In this document: positions 1-8,554 of the stretch, one piece after another
Position numbering within the stretch: the stretch's first letter is position 1
Layout of the letters: every line of letters begins with the position of its first letter
Source of the DNA: Thermomicrobiales bacterium
Lineage (GTDB): Bacteria; Chloroflexota; Chloroflexia; Thermomicrobiales; UBA6265
DNA: 64,000 nucleotides
Reading direction: 5' to 3'
Assembly: GCA_019637585.1 (NCBI GenBank)
Contig: JAHBVL010000009.1
Coordinates: forward strand, 19,177-83,176
Notes under the pieces: generated by a model
The model's database searches: none
What the model was told of the DNA's origin: nothing
What the model saw: the letters and a program-made list of their open reading frames with translations, nothing else
Made by a program: the position numbers and the translations under genes

Positions 1-466
1 GACCGGGCCGGCCACTGGTCGCGACTCGATAGGCCTCTGCGGTGATGCGGGGGAGGGTCGATGCCGATGGCGGTTCGACCGCCCATTTGGTGATCGGAGC
101 GAGCATCTGATCGAGCTCGGTTTCCTGCAGCGCTTCTCGATGGCGGAACGGCGTTTCCACCTGACCGACCATCGCCAGCATCGGCGTCGAGTCCTGCTGC
201 GCCGTGTGGATGCCGATCGCCAGATTTGCCGTACCGACTCCCCGGGTGCCCATGCAGATAGCAGGCTGGCCGGTCAGCTTGCCCACGGCGTCGGCCATGA
301 AGGCCGCGCCCCCCTCATGCCGGCTGCTGATCAGCTCGATTGAGCTGGTCGAGAGCGCGTCGAGGAGACCGAGAAAGCTCTCGCCCGGAACACCGAATGC
401 GTACCTCACGCCGCGCTCCTCCAGAACGCGGACTGCGGCGTCGACGGATCGAATCTGCTTGGTCAA
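1..466 (-). CDS. Thiamine-pyrophosphate-dependent enzyme, N-terminal fragment (cut by window edge)
   Basis: This is the N-terminal Pyr domain of a ThDP enzyme of the acetolactate synthase/glyoxylate carboligase superfamily. About 155 residues are visible before the gene runs off the left edge. I read the start as TTG at 466, behind a GGGAGAG ribosome site. The FGVPGE motif lies at residues 24-29 and SRHEGGAA at 48-55, where Glu51 is the expected cofactor-activating glutamate. The gene is divergent from hyi and close to a tartronate-semialdehyde reductase gene, which would suit a glyoxylate carboligase. However, E. coli Gcl has Val at this glutamate position, so an acetolactate-synthase-like or other decarboxylase is equally likely. 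The family is secure; the substrate is unknown. Confidence 0.85.
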   Translation of the reverse strand, partial: MTKQIRSVDAAVRVLEERGVRYAFGVPGESFLGLLDALSTSSIELISSRHEGGAAFMADAVGKLTGQPAICMGTRGVGTANLAIGIHTAQQDSTPMLAMVGQVETPFRHREALQETELDQMLAPITKWAVEPPSASTLPRITAEAYRVATSGRPG

Positions 467-598
467 TGGATCTCTCCCGTTGGCAACCTGCACGGCAATT
501 CATCTGAAACATGATCGCATGGACTGGGCCACCATTGACCACCGCATGCTTCGCCGCATAGCATGCAGGGAACATTCGAAGCGCGAAAGGGGTGACGT

Positions 599-1372
599 AT
601 GCCCAAATTTGCTGCCAACCTGACCATGTTGTTTACCGAATATCCGATGGTGGACCGGATCGGTCACGCCGCGCGAGCGGGATTTCGTGGTGTGGAGATT
701 CTGCTGCCCTACGATGAGGATATCGACGGCATTCAGGCCGGCCTCGAGCGAAACGGGCTCGAGCTGATCAACTTCAATCTTCCCCTTGGCAATATGGCGG
801 CGGGCGATCGCGGTTTTGCCAACGATCCTCGCCGGACGACGGAGTTCGAAGCCGGCGTGGAGCGTGCGGTCGGACTGGCCGAGCGCCTTGGCGTCAAGCG
901 GGTCAACTGCATTGCCGGCAAGATGCTGCCCGACGTCGCCGTTTCGGAACAGTGGGATACGTTGCGCCAGAATCTCGGGTTTGCGGCGGCTAGAACGGCA
1001 GAGCGTGGGATCGTCCAGCTCGTCGAGCCGCTCAACACGATCGATAATCCCGGTTACATCATCTGTTCTCCCCACCGGGCGTTCAGCCTGGTGGAAGAGG
1101 TCGGTCACCCGAATCTGAAGGTCGAGTACGACCTCTATCACGCCCAGAAAATGGAAGGAAACCTGGCCACCACCATTCGCGATCACATTGGCCAGATTGG
1201 CCACGTGCAAATCGCAGACAACCCTGGCCGCCACGAACCAGGCACCGGAGAGATCAATTTCCCCTTCATGTTCCAGGTACTCGACGATGCCGGATACGAC
1301 GGTTGGGTCAGCCTGGAATACAACCCGTCCGGGCGCACAGAGGACTCGTTTGGGTGGATGCGGGGGGTGTAG
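599..1372 (+). CDS. hyi: Hydroxypyruvate isomerase-like TIM-barrel protein
   Basis: A 257-residue protein of the xylose-isomerase-like TIM-barrel fold, the usual length for Hyi. It opens with PKFAANLTMLFTEYPMVDRI, and NFNLPLGNMAAGDRGFA at about residue 58 is typical of hydroxypyruvate isomerases. Metal-ligand candidates are the Glu of VEPLNTIDNPGY and the Asp/His of KVEYDLYHAQ. The enzyme interconverts hydroxypyruvate and tartronate semialdehyde in the cytosol. ATG at 599 follows a GAAAGGGGTGACGT ribosome site. A GarR-like reductase gene follows 184 bases downstream on the same strand, consistent with a glyoxylate/glycerate module. The stop TAG is followed directly by a heptamer repeat array. 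Confidence 0.85.
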   Translation: MPKFAANLTMLFTEYPMVDRIGHAARAGFRGVEILLPYDEDIDGIQAGLERNGLELINFNLPLGNMAAGDRGFANDPRRTTEFEAGVERAVGLAERLGVKRVNCIAGKMLPDVAVSEQWDTLRQNLGFAAARTAERGIVQLVEPLNTIDNPGYIICSPHRAFSLVEEVGHPNLKVEYDLYHAQKMEGNLATTIRDHIGQIGHVQIADNPGRHEPGTGEINFPFMFQVLDDAGYDGWVSLEYNPSGRTEDSFGWMRGV

Positions 1373-1400
1373 CAGTCAGCAGTCGGCAGTCGGCAGTCAG
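1373..1400. repeat. Heptamer array, unit CAGTC(A/G)G x4
   Basis: Four 7-base units (CAGTCAG, CAGTCGG, CAGTCGG, CAGTCAG) begin at the base after the TAG stop of the isomerase gene. No spacer separates the stop from the array. Confidence 0.85.
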
Positions 1401-1436
1401 TGAGAACGGCGCTCGGGCATCGCGAGTGAAAAGTGC

Positions 1437-1536
1437 AGTTCGGCACCTGTGGCCCGATAAGTTGGAAATGTAGTTCGGGCACCTGTGGCCCGGTGAGTTG
1501 GAAATGTCGTTCGGGCGCCCGTGGCCCGATGAGTAG
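1437..1536 (+). repeat. Three tandem copies of a 35-36 bp unit carrying REP-like palindrome family C
   Basis: The units start at about 1437, 1472 and 1508. Each carries GTTCGGGCACCTGTGGCCCG, whose arms CGGGC and GGCCCG can pair, followed by a spacer ending GTTGGAAATG. The middle copy is preceded by GTAG. The same palindrome with its TAG head recurs singly, inverted, at 4252-4275 and 40049-40072, so this is a dispersed family and not only a local duplication. Confidence 0.8.
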
Positions 1537-1556
1537 TCGCGAAAGAGGATCAGGAC

Positions 1557-2468
1557 ATGGCGGAGCGGGTTGGATTCATCGGTTTGGGCATTATGGGCAA
1601 GCCGATGGCTGGTCATTTGCTGAGCGCCGGATACGAGGTCGTTGCGCATAGCCGGACTCGGTCGAAAGTCGACGATCTCTGCGCGGCCTATCCCGCTGCG
1701 ACTGCCGCCAGCTCCCCGCGGGAGGTTGCCGAACAGTCGACGATCGTCATCACCATGCTTCCCGATACGCCTGACGTGCAATCGGTGATGTTCGGCGGCG
1801 ATGGTCTGGCCGGATCGCTGCAGCCGGGTTCGCTCTATATCGACATGAGCACAATCAGCCCGGCGGCGGCGGCCGATATCGCCGGACAGCTCAGCGAGCG
1901 AGGCGTCGCCTCGCTCGATGCGCCGGTCAGCGGTGGCGAAGCGGGAGCGATCAACGCCGCGCTCAGCATCATGGTCGGTGGATCGCAGGAATCGTTCGAT
2001 CGGGCCATGCCATTGTTCGAAGTCATGGGCAAGACGATCGTCCTGATGGGTGGCCCCGGCGCGGGGCAAACGACCAAGGCCTGCAATCAGATCATGGTGG
2101 CACTGCACTACGCGGCGGCCAGCGAAGCGCTGGTTCTGGGCGCCAAAGCTGGTGTCGACCCGGCCAAGATGGTCCAGGTGCTGGGTGGCGGCCTGGCAGC
2201 CAGCCGGGTATTGGAGCTGAAGGGTCAGAAGATGATCGACCACGACTTCCAGCCCGGTTTCCGTATCGACCTGCATCGCAAAGACCTGGCCATCGCGCTC
2301 GCCGCCGGCAAAACCGAGGGCGTGCCCTTGCTGGCGACGGCCGTCGTCGATCAGCTCTTCCAGGCCGCGGCCGCCGCAGGTCGCGGCAGCCTCGATCATT
2401 CGGCGTTGATGTCGGTCTATGAGGACATGGCCCGCTTCGCGGTAAGTCGCATAGAGGTTGAGGAATAG
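1557..2468 (+). CDS. garR: 2-hydroxy-3-oxopropionate (tartronate semialdehyde) reductase-like 3-hydroxyacid dehydrogenase
   Basis: A 303-residue member of the beta-hydroxyacid dehydrogenase family. The N-terminal Rossmann motif GFIGLGIMGKPMAGHL is at residues 6-21. The substrate-binding segment DAPVSGGEAGA and the catalytic-lysine region GQTTKACNQIMV follow, with the Lys in the family position. It would reduce tartronate semialdehyde to glycerate with NAD(P)H, using the product of the upstream isomerase. Close relatives reduce 3-hydroxyisobutyrate semialdehyde, so the substrate rests mainly on the hyi neighbour. ATG at 1557 follows GAAAGAGGATCAGGAC. A heptamer array starts directly after the TAG stop. 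Confidence 0.8.
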   Translation: MAERVGFIGLGIMGKPMAGHLLSAGYEVVAHSRTRSKVDDLCAAYPAATAASSPREVAEQSTIVITMLPDTPDVQSVMFGGDGLAGSLQPGSLYIDMSTISPAAAADIAGQLSERGVASLDAPVSGGEAGAINAALSIMVGGSQESFDRAMPLFEVMGKTIVLMGGPGAGQTTKACNQIMVALHYAAASEALVLGAKAGVDPAKMVQVLGGGLAASRVLELKGQKMIDHDFQPGFRIDLHRKDLAIALAAGKTEGVPLLATAVVDQLFQAAAAAGRGSLDHSALMSVYEDMARFAVSRIEVEE

Positions 2469-2496
2469 CAGTCAGCAGTCGGTAGTCAGCCGTCAG
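2469..2496. repeat. Heptamer array after TAG stop
   Basis: Four units (CAGTCAG, CAGTCGG, TAGTCAG, CCGTCAG) run in 7-base register from the TAG stop of the reductase gene. The first two units match those of the array at 1373. Confidence 0.8.
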
Positions 2497-2532
2497 ATGG
2501 ACCGTACTTGGGGTATCTTGCCGACTGGCCGT

Positions 2533-3255
2533 CTAGCCGACTCGTCCTTTCTTCCATTCGTCGAACGCGGCACGCGTCTCGTCATTCGGTGGATAGGTGC
2601 CGGGTAGAGCGGCGCCATCCTGGACTCGCTCGATGATGAAACGCTCCATCTCTTCCTGATCGGCTGCGGGCTGGGCGATTTCGGCCGCCAGATGACGGGG
2701 GATCACGACGACGCCTTCTTCGTCGCCCACCAGGATGTCTCCCGGGAAGACCGCGACGCCGGCGCAAGCGATCGGCACATTGACCGCTACCGCGTGATGA
2801 ACCGCCAGACTGATCGTGGCCGAGCGTCCGGCGACGAATACCGGAAAGGGCATCTGTTCGATATCGGGTGAGTCGCGGATCGCTCCGTCGCTGACCAGCG
2901 CCACCGCGCCCCGCTTGCAAGCCCGCGTCACCAGGATGCCTCCTGCGTTGGCGGCGCGTAGCTCACCGCGACACTCGAACACCAGCACCTGACCCGGTCC
3001 GACCGATTCGATCGCTTGTCGCTGCGGATGATTGGGGTCCTTGAACGCGTCGACGACATCCAGGTCCTCGCGAGCGGGGATGTTGCGCAGCGTCAGCGCT
3101 TCACCGACGAATCGCGCATGTTCAGGATTGAGCGGCCGCAATCCGTTCAGAAATGTGTTGCGCAAACCCCGCTGAAAGAGCTGGGTTGTGATGGTCGCGG
3201 TGCTGGCCCGGGCCAGGGTGTCGAGTGTCGACTGTTCGATCGTGATCTCCGTCAT
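2533..3255 (-). CDS. RraA-like / 4-hydroxy-4-methyl-2-oxoglutarate aldolase-like protein
   Basis: A 240-residue protein of the RraA/HMG-aldolase fold. It begins MTEITIEQSTLDTLARASTA and has the family blocks VALVSDGAIRDSPDIE and FPGDILVGDEEGVVVIP. Members cleave 4-hydroxy-4-methyl-2-oxoglutarate or oxaloacetate, or resemble the E. coli RNase E regulator RraA. In this context of small hydroxy-keto acid enzymes, an aldolase or decarboxylase is the better guess. ATG at 3255 has a strong GGAGGAGAACGCTC site; a longer reading to 3297 has none. It is divergent from the HpcH-like aldolase gene, with 92 bases between the two starts. Confidence 0.8.
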   Translation of the reverse strand: MTEITIEQSTLDTLARASTATITTQLFQRGLRNTFLNGLRPLNPEHARFVGEALTLRNIPAREDLDVVDAFKDPNHPQRQAIESVGPGQVLVFECRGELRAANAGGILVTRACKRGAVALVSDGAIRDSPDIEQMPFPVFVAGRSATISLAVHHAVAVNVPIACAGVAVFPGDILVGDEEGVVVIPRHLAAEIAQPAADQEEMERFIIERVQDGAALPGTYPPNDETRAAFDEWKKGRVG

Positions 3256-3347
3256 GAGCGTTCTCCTCCAAAATCGCAACGACGCAATTCCCGGCATTGT
3301 CTGTCACAATCGCCACATTGTCAGCGCCTGCGCGGAGGAGCCAGAGG

Positions 3348-4124
3348 GTGAACACGAATCCCGTCAAAGCAAAACTCAAAGCCGGAGAATGGGTGAGCGG
3401 CCCCATCATCGAAGAGATCTTTTCGGTCGGCGGGGTTCGCATGCTGGCGAATGCCGGTCACGATTTTCTCTGGTTCGATACCGAACATAACATGTACAAC
3501 TGGGAAACGCTTCTGACGGTCGTGCAGTTTTCACGGGCTATCGGCATCACTCCGTTGGTGCGGGTGACCGATCTCTCGTACGCCAACATCGCTCGAGCGC
3601 TCGATACCGGTGCGCTGGGGGTGATCGTGCCGCGGGTCGACACCCGCGAGCAGGTCGAGGCGGCGGTCAGCTATGCGAAATACCCCCCCGTGGGACGGCG
3701 CGGCGCCGGCGGTATGGCGCGCAACGCCTATCTGCCGAAGAGCGCCGGAGAAGCCGTGGAGTGGGGCAACGCGGAAACGATGGTCGTTGTGCAGATCGAA
3801 TCACCCGAAGGAGCGGAGCGAGCCGAGGAGTTCGCCCAGGTGCCGGGTGTCGATGTCCTTTGCATCGGTCCGCAGGATCTTTCGATCAACATGGGGATAC
3901 CGGGCAAATTTGATGATCCAGGCTTTATCGACACCATCGCCGGTGTGGCCAAAGCGGCGGAAAAGCACGGTCTCGCCTGTGGGATGGTCAACCGGGACGC
4001 ATCGACGTTCAAGCTCTGGCACTCGATCGGATGTCGCTTCCTCGTCTGCAACAGCGATCTGAGTCTGATCGCGCAGCAGGCCACGAGGGATAGAGCGACG
4101 TTGAACGAAGCGCTGCCGAAGTAG
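3348..4124 (+). CDS. HpcH/HpaI-family class II aldolase
   Basis: About 258 residues of the HpcH/HpaI aldolase family, whose members cleave 2-keto-3-deoxy or 4-hydroxy-2-oxo acids to pyruvate or oxaloacetate and an aldehyde. Family motifs are FLWFDTEH near residue 43, RVTDLSYANIARALDTGA, the metal-binding QIESPEGAERAEE and VLCIGPQDLSINMG. I chose GTG at 3348 because GGAGGAG lies 8 bases upstream; an ATG at 3297 in the same frame has no such site. The pyruvate-lyase chemistry is secure but the substrate is not. The TAG stop is followed by a heptamer array. Confidence 0.85.
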   Translation: MNTNPVKAKLKAGEWVSGPIIEEIFSVGGVRMLANAGHDFLWFDTEHNMYNWETLLTVVQFSRAIGITPLVRVTDLSYANIARALDTGALGVIVPRVDTREQVEAAVSYAKYPPVGRRGAGGMARNAYLPKSAGEAVEWGNAETMVVVQIESPEGAERAEEFAQVPGVDVLCIGPQDLSINMGIPGKFDDPGFIDTIAGVAKAAEKHGLACGMVNRDASTFKLWHSIGCRFLVCNSDLSLIAQQATRDRATLNEALPK

Positions 4125-4145
4125 TCCGGAGTCCGAGGTCCGAAG
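4125..4145. repeat. Heptamer array TCCGGAG/TCCGAGG/TCCGAAG
   Basis: Three degenerate 7-base units start immediately after the TAG stop of the aldolase gene. Confidence 0.7.
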
Positions 4146-4150
4146 ATTCT

Positions 4151-4248
4151 CCCTCTCCCGCGGTCGGGAGAGGGTCGGGGTGAGGGATATGCCCGCGGTC
4201 GGGAGAGGGTCGGGGTGAGGGATATCCCCGCGGTCGGGAGAGGGGTCG
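4151..4248. repeat. 35-bp direct repeat with hairpin CTCTCCCG-CGGT-CGGGAGAG
   Basis: Two full copies and one partial copy of a 35-base unit. Each is built on CCCGCGGTCGGGAGAGGG and followed by GGTGAGGGATAT. The palindrome arms CTCTCCCG and CGGGAGAG form a stable hairpin in the first copy. A further copy lies at 30791-30829. Similar CCCTCTCCC/GGTGAGGG elements are, as I recall, common intergenic repeats in other bacterial phyla. Confidence 0.85.
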
Positions 4249-4251
4249 CGT

Positions 4252-4275
4252 CGGGCCACAGGTGCCCGAACTACG
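4252..4275 (-). repeat. REP-like palindrome family C, single copy
   Basis: On the minus strand this reads GTAG, TT, then CGGGC-ACCTGT-GGCCCG. It is the same element as the tandem copies at 1437-1536 and the single copy at 40049. Confidence 0.8.
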
Positions 4276-4280
4276 CTTTT

Positions 4281-4327
4281 CCGGCCCCCGGCCCCCGGCC
4301 CCCGGCCCCCGGCCCCCGGCCCCCGGC
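4281..4327. repeat. Heptamer array CCGGCCC x6
   Basis: A near-perfect run of the 7-mer CCGGCCC, ending exactly at the TAG stop codon (minus strand) of the amine oxidase gene. Confidence 0.9.
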
Positions 4328-6271
4328 CTACGAACAACAATGATGCCCATTCTTGTGCGCGACGGGCTCCGGCAGATCGAGCGCCGGGTTCTGATCGAAG
4401 AAACCGGACGGCATGAGCATGAAGCGGGCATAGGCCACCGGCATGACCGGCCAGTCTTCCGGTCGTGGCTGATGATGCGACCCGAGCGTGTACCAGACCA
4501 CGATGTCGGTATCCTCGATCGAGCGATTCTGTGCGGTGTAGGCCGGCAGACCGCCGCCGCCCGGGTGCTGGTTGGGGTAGTCCCCGGCCGCGAAGATCTC
4601 GCCGTCGGTTTGCGGGGTGACCCAGAGATGCTTCGTGATGAAGGTGGCGCGCCGGGCGATGCTCGAATCGGCTCCTGAGAACGAACCGACATTCCCCGAT
4701 GGCACCAGGCGGTAACCAACTGGCTCGCCAATCCCGTTTGTCACATCCGGATTGATGACTTTCCAGGTCCGGCCACGCAGCGGGTCGACGAGCTGTTGCG
4801 CTTCGTGTTCCGTTTTCAGCACGGTTTTGACATTCCGGAATGCTGACCTGACCGGGTTGCCCGGTCCTGGTGGATCGGCTTCGCCATGCTCCTCGATGAT
4901 CGAATTGGTCAACCCATCGATATCCAGATCGAGCCGGAAATTGAAGAAGTGCTGATGGATCGGGCCATAGAGTCCGGTTTCGTTCAGAAGCTGGCCGTGC
5001 ACCGGCGTCTGGCCGGGTTCGATGGCGCCGGTGGAGAGAATGCCGGTCAGCTTGACCTCGCACTCGATGTTGCCGTCCTGGTAGAAGTACCAGAAAAAGC
5101 CGTAGTCATAGTTGCCGATGGTCGAAAAGGATGAGACGACCAGACGCCGCGAACGACGGATCTCGGTTTTGCCGGTCCGCCAGTTGAAGTGCCGCCAGAG
5201 CACGCCGAAGTCCTCCTCGTGCATGCAGATGGCGTTTTTCAGTACGTAGGGGTCGCCGTGGGCATCGACCAGCGCCGCATCGAAGTAGTAGATCTCGCCC
5301 AGGCAGTCGCACCCGAGTGTCAGTGAGTTGGCCAGCGCTCCGAGATTGAGCTCGCCGACATCGAAGGTGTTCTTGCGGGCATGGATCAGCGCGGGATCGC
5401 CATAGGGCACGACCATCTCGGACAGAGCGCCGCGATAGAGGATCGATCGCACCCGCTGACCGTCGTCCCAGCCAACGGTGCGCAGCACCAATCCCTCCCG
5501 TGGCGAGAACGCGACACGAAGCCGCCAGTTCTGCCAGGTCACGAGACTGCCATCGACCTCGAACGAGGCGCCCTCGGGCTGTGTGATGTCGAGCGGCCGG
5601 AGATCGGTTCGCAGTTCGCCGACATCCTCTGGCCGGTAGTTGCCCCGTTTCTGCGGAACCGGCACGACCGGGTCGAAATCGTCGATGCGCAGAATTTCCT
5701 GAGTGTTCAGGTCGAACAGAACAGCCAGATTCTCGACCGGGTGCGCGTAGCCATTGTCGTCACCGGCGCCGTCCATGACCCAGACCAGACCGCGGACATA
5801 GCGTCGCCCGGCATACTCCGTTTCATCCCCGTAGTCGCCCGTCGACCATGGATCGACCCAGATCAGGCTCATATCGGTGACGCCACGCCGGGCCATGGCC
5901 GCCTGGAAGCGCGGATCGTCGCGCAGGACGCTTTCGATACTGAAGATCTCCGGCATGGTGAAGGTCGGCTGTCCGGTCTCGATTCTCTTCCGGTCGATCA
6001 CAGTCCCTTCGTCGAGCGAAACGAAGTACTCGTCGCTGCGATGCTCGACGCGATCGATGATCACCGCTTTGGCGACGCGTGGCAGACCCGCGGACGAACC
6101 ATTCTCGACAGCCAGCACAGCGGCTTTTGGCGGTTCGGCCAGCTCCACCTGCGTGAAGAGGTAGCGATCCTTGCCGATGCCGTCCTCCCGCAGGATGCGG
6201 ACAGCTTCGGTGAGCTCGTCGATGGAGAGAGGGTCCAGTACGTAGGTGGTTTGGTTCAGGACATCGACCAT
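4328..6271 (-). CDS. Copper-containing primary amine oxidase
   Basis: A 647-residue quinoprotein amine oxidase, close to the length of Arthrobacter phenethylamine/histamine oxidases. The topaquinone motif is TIGNYDYGFFWYF, with Tyr388 in the T-x-x-N-Y-[DE] position as cofactor precursor. The C-terminal segment VWYTLGSHHQPRPEDWPVMP carries the His-x-His copper ligands. It oxidises primary amines to aldehydes, releasing ammonia and peroxide. ATG at 6271 has AGGAGAGAGAA upstream; an ATG at 6295 is possible. No signal peptide is seen, so it is probably cytoplasmic. The TAG stop abuts a CCGGCCC heptamer array. Confidence 0.93.
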   Translation of the reverse strand: MVDVLNQTTYVLDPLSIDELTEAVRILREDGIGKDRYLFTQVELAEPPKAAVLAVENGSSAGLPRVAKAVIIDRVEHRSDEYFVSLDEGTVIDRKRIETGQPTFTMPEIFSIESVLRDDPRFQAAMARRGVTDMSLIWVDPWSTGDYGDETEYAGRRYVRGLVWVMDGAGDDNGYAHPVENLAVLFDLNTQEILRIDDFDPVVPVPQKRGNYRPEDVGELRTDLRPLDITQPEGASFEVDGSLVTWQNWRLRVAFSPREGLVLRTVGWDDGQRVRSILYRGALSEMVVPYGDPALIHARKNTFDVGELNLGALANSLTLGCDCLGEIYYFDAALVDAHGDPYVLKNAICMHEEDFGVLWRHFNWRTGKTEIRRSRRLVVSSFSTIGNYDYGFFWYFYQDGNIECEVKLTGILSTGAIEPGQTPVHGQLLNETGLYGPIHQHFFNFRLDLDIDGLTNSIIEEHGEADPPGPGNPVRSAFRNVKTVLKTEHEAQQLVDPLRGRTWKVINPDVTNGIGEPVGYRLVPSGNVGSFSGADSSIARRATFITKHLWVTPQTDGEIFAAGDYPNQHPGGGGLPAYTAQNRSIEDTDIVVWYTLGSHHQPRPEDWPVMPVAYARFMLMPSGFFDQNPALDLPEPVAHKNGHHCCS

Positions 6272-6481
6272 CGGTTCTTCTCTCTCCTGGTGCATTGAGC
6301 TCGTCCGGCGAGGCGATACCGCGTCGCCGCACTATGATGATATCTGCGCACCGGAAATCGGTCTTCCTACGGTGAGCGTTCGTTCCGACGATTGCTGATG
6401 CTTGGGGAGTGATGTCGACGTGGATGGGGCAGCGGCCGGCACATGTCCGGCATGGTCGCCCAGGAAAGCAACAAGCGTGCC

Positions 6482-8335
6482 TCAGCCGGGCTTGCAGGCG
6501 TTGGCGTGAGCAGGATTCTCGCTGTAGCAGAAGGCGCAGGTTCCCTCCGCTGCGTCGCTCCGGCACACCGCCGTACTGAAAGTGGTGCCGGGCGCACTGA
6601 AACCGCAGACGAGACCCTGCTGACACTGGCAGCCGAATCGACAGCTCCCGCCCTGACCGACCGCGCCCGTCGCAAACGGACCGCAGTCGGTTTCTCGCAG
6701 GCACGAACCGTCGGGCTGGCATGTGGCCGTCTGGCACTGTGGATTCGGCGCATCGCAGTCAGATCGCAAGGTGCAGACGAAGCCGTTGCACGCGCCGGTT
6801 TCACACGGGCCAAACAATGGGCGGCAGTCGTCGAAGGAGCAACAATTGCCTCCCTGTCGAAAGACTCCGTTGCAGCAAATGCCGCCCTGAACCGGCTGAT
6901 TCTGCAGGGTTGTGTATTCGCAGCTTCCCGTTGACGCATTGCAGATGGCGGATTCACAGGGGTATCGAGGCTGGCACGCTGAAGCAGGGCAATGGTTGCC
7001 TGAACAGGTACCGCCTGTCGAACAGCTATCTACCGCCGGACAGGCAGTTCCGTTGCAGCACACGCCGCCTTGAACGAACTCTCCGTTGTTGCAACACACG
7101 CCACCGGTGACGATCGTTCCGTTCGCTCGCGGCGTATCGCCGCAGCCAGTGGCAGCATTGCAGCTGGGTTCGCGGCAGGGGTTGTTGGTTGTGCACTCGA
7201 TATTCTCCGCGACGCCACACACGCCGGAAGGTGGGCATACGCCAACATCGAAATAGAGCAGACCCCCGGACCTGATGCACCGGTTGCACGCAATGGAGGT
7301 TGCGCAACAGGTGTCCTGCGCCTCGGCACAGGTGACGCCACAGCACTTCCCGAAGCAGCACGTGCCGCCGCAGGGAACGCTGCCGCCAGAACATGTTACC
7401 GGCGGGACAGTCGTGCTGGTCGTCGTGGTCGTCGTGGTCGTCGTGGTTGTCGTGGTTGTCGTGGAGGTCGTCGTTGTGGGGCAGTCGCACATGCCCGCGC
7501 TGCAGATGCAGTCGTCGAATGGACAGTCGTCATCGCTGCAGCATCCTTCGGTCGGGTCGAAACAGCTGAAGGTACGTCCCTCACTTGTCGTTTGCTCGCA
7601 ACACTGGAGGCCATCGGGGCAGCAGTGATTATCGCTGCCGGAGCAGCATGAGGCTCCCGGCTCGCACGTCGAACCGGGCACGCAATCGAATCCGCGACAC
7701 ACGCCAACCCGGCACTGGGAAGGATTGGTATCGTGGTTGCACTCATCGTCGGTGCAACATTGCGTCTCGGTCAGGCAGATGGGGCTCCCGTCATCGAGAT
7801 GGCAGCAGGCCGGAGTCGCGCCGGCGCAACAGAGCCCGCGCGTGTAGTCATTGCGGTCCGGGCAATAGGTCGCGGTCGGTGGACAGCAGGTCCGATCGAA
7901 ACCAATGGCCGTCCCGCCATGGGGCGTGAAGCAGACCCCACCGCAACAGCCGCCGTCACAGGTCAACCCAGCAGGACAGCACGCTTCTTCCGCGGCGCCC
8001 GAATAGACCCGCGAAAGACACACCGCGCCGTGAACGCAACATTCGCGGTCGCAGCATTGCAACTCGCCTTCGTGGCAGCATTCTCGCCCGCACCGAGCGA
8101 ATGGCGATGGGCAGGGTTCAACGGTGGTCGTCGTTGGGGCGGGTGTCGTCGCAGGAGGCGGGGACGGGGGATCGGGTGGTGGGGGAATGACCGGGCGAGT
8201 TCTCACGGTGCGAGCGTCGGCCTGTTCAAGCGATGCCGCAGCTGCGCCAAGACCGAACAACCCCTTCAGGATGGTGCGGCGAGAAGCTCCATTGGCGACG
8301 AGCTGAGCGAGATGGTCGAACCGCTTCTGGTCCAT
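6482..8335 (-). CDS. Tat-exported cysteine-rich modular protein with poly-Thr linker
   Basis: About 617 residues starting MDQKRFDHLAQLVANGASRR. ASRRTILKGLFGLGAAAASL is a twin-arginine signal, so the protein should be exported folded. The body is very rich in Cys, with dozens in CC and CxxC pairs such as CCxxG and GxCC repeats. A Pro-rich stretch near residue 55 and a run of about twenty Thr/Ser near residue 300 act as linkers. I recognise no catalytic domain. The pattern suggests a disulfide-bonded or metal-binding cell-surface protein. An upstream extension to 8446 lacks a ribosome site. Similar Cys-rich Tat proteins are, as I recall, expanded in Thermomicrobia; the function is unknown. Confidence 0.8.
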   Translation of the reverse strand: MDQKRFDHLAQLVANGASRRTILKGLFGLGAAAASLEQADARTVRTRPVIPPPPDPPSPPPATTPAPTTTTVEPCPSPFARCGRECCHEGELQCCDRECCVHGAVCLSRVYSGAAEEACCPAGLTCDGGCCGGVCFTPHGGTAIGFDRTCCPPTATYCPDRNDYTRGLCCAGATPACCHLDDGSPICLTETQCCTDDECNHDTNPSQCRVGVCRGFDCVPGSTCEPGASCCSGSDNHCCPDGLQCCEQTTSEGRTFSCFDPTEGCCSDDDCPFDDCICSAGMCDCPTTTTSTTTTTTTTTTTTTTTSTTVPPVTCSGGSVPCGGTCCFGKCCGVTCAEAQDTCCATSIACNRCIRSGGLLYFDVGVCPPSGVCGVAENIECTTNNPCREPSCNAATGCGDTPRANGTIVTGGVCCNNGEFVQGGVCCNGTACPAVDSCSTGGTCSGNHCPASACQPRYPCESAICNASTGSCEYTTLQNQPVQGGICCNGVFRQGGNCCSFDDCRPLFGPCETGACNGFVCTLRSDCDAPNPQCQTATCQPDGSCLRETDCGPFATGAVGQGGSCRFGCQCQQGLVCGFSAPGTTFSTAVCRSDAAEGTCAFCYSENPAHANACKPG

Positions 8336-8554
8336 AACGGCTAAGCCCCCGAACGAGTAGGTTTTCCGCGAGCGGGCGATCGCAATGTTCACCCGGATTG
8401 TCTGGACTGCACCTGCAACCTTCACCCGAGACCCACAAAAAGTCAACTCGGAGCCGTCGCGAGGTGGTCTCTATCCCGTTTTCTCGGGACTGGCAGGGTG
8501 GTTCAACCGCGGTGGCAAACGGAGGGGGGAGATGTGCTGACACCGGGCAGACGA

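Noticed and set aside
7070..7651. Antisense reading frame rich in Gly, Arg and Ala across the Cys-rich gene
   Set aside because: It is a shadow of the Cys/Thr-rich coding strand (complement of TGC, ACG and ACC codons) without ribosome site or homology.
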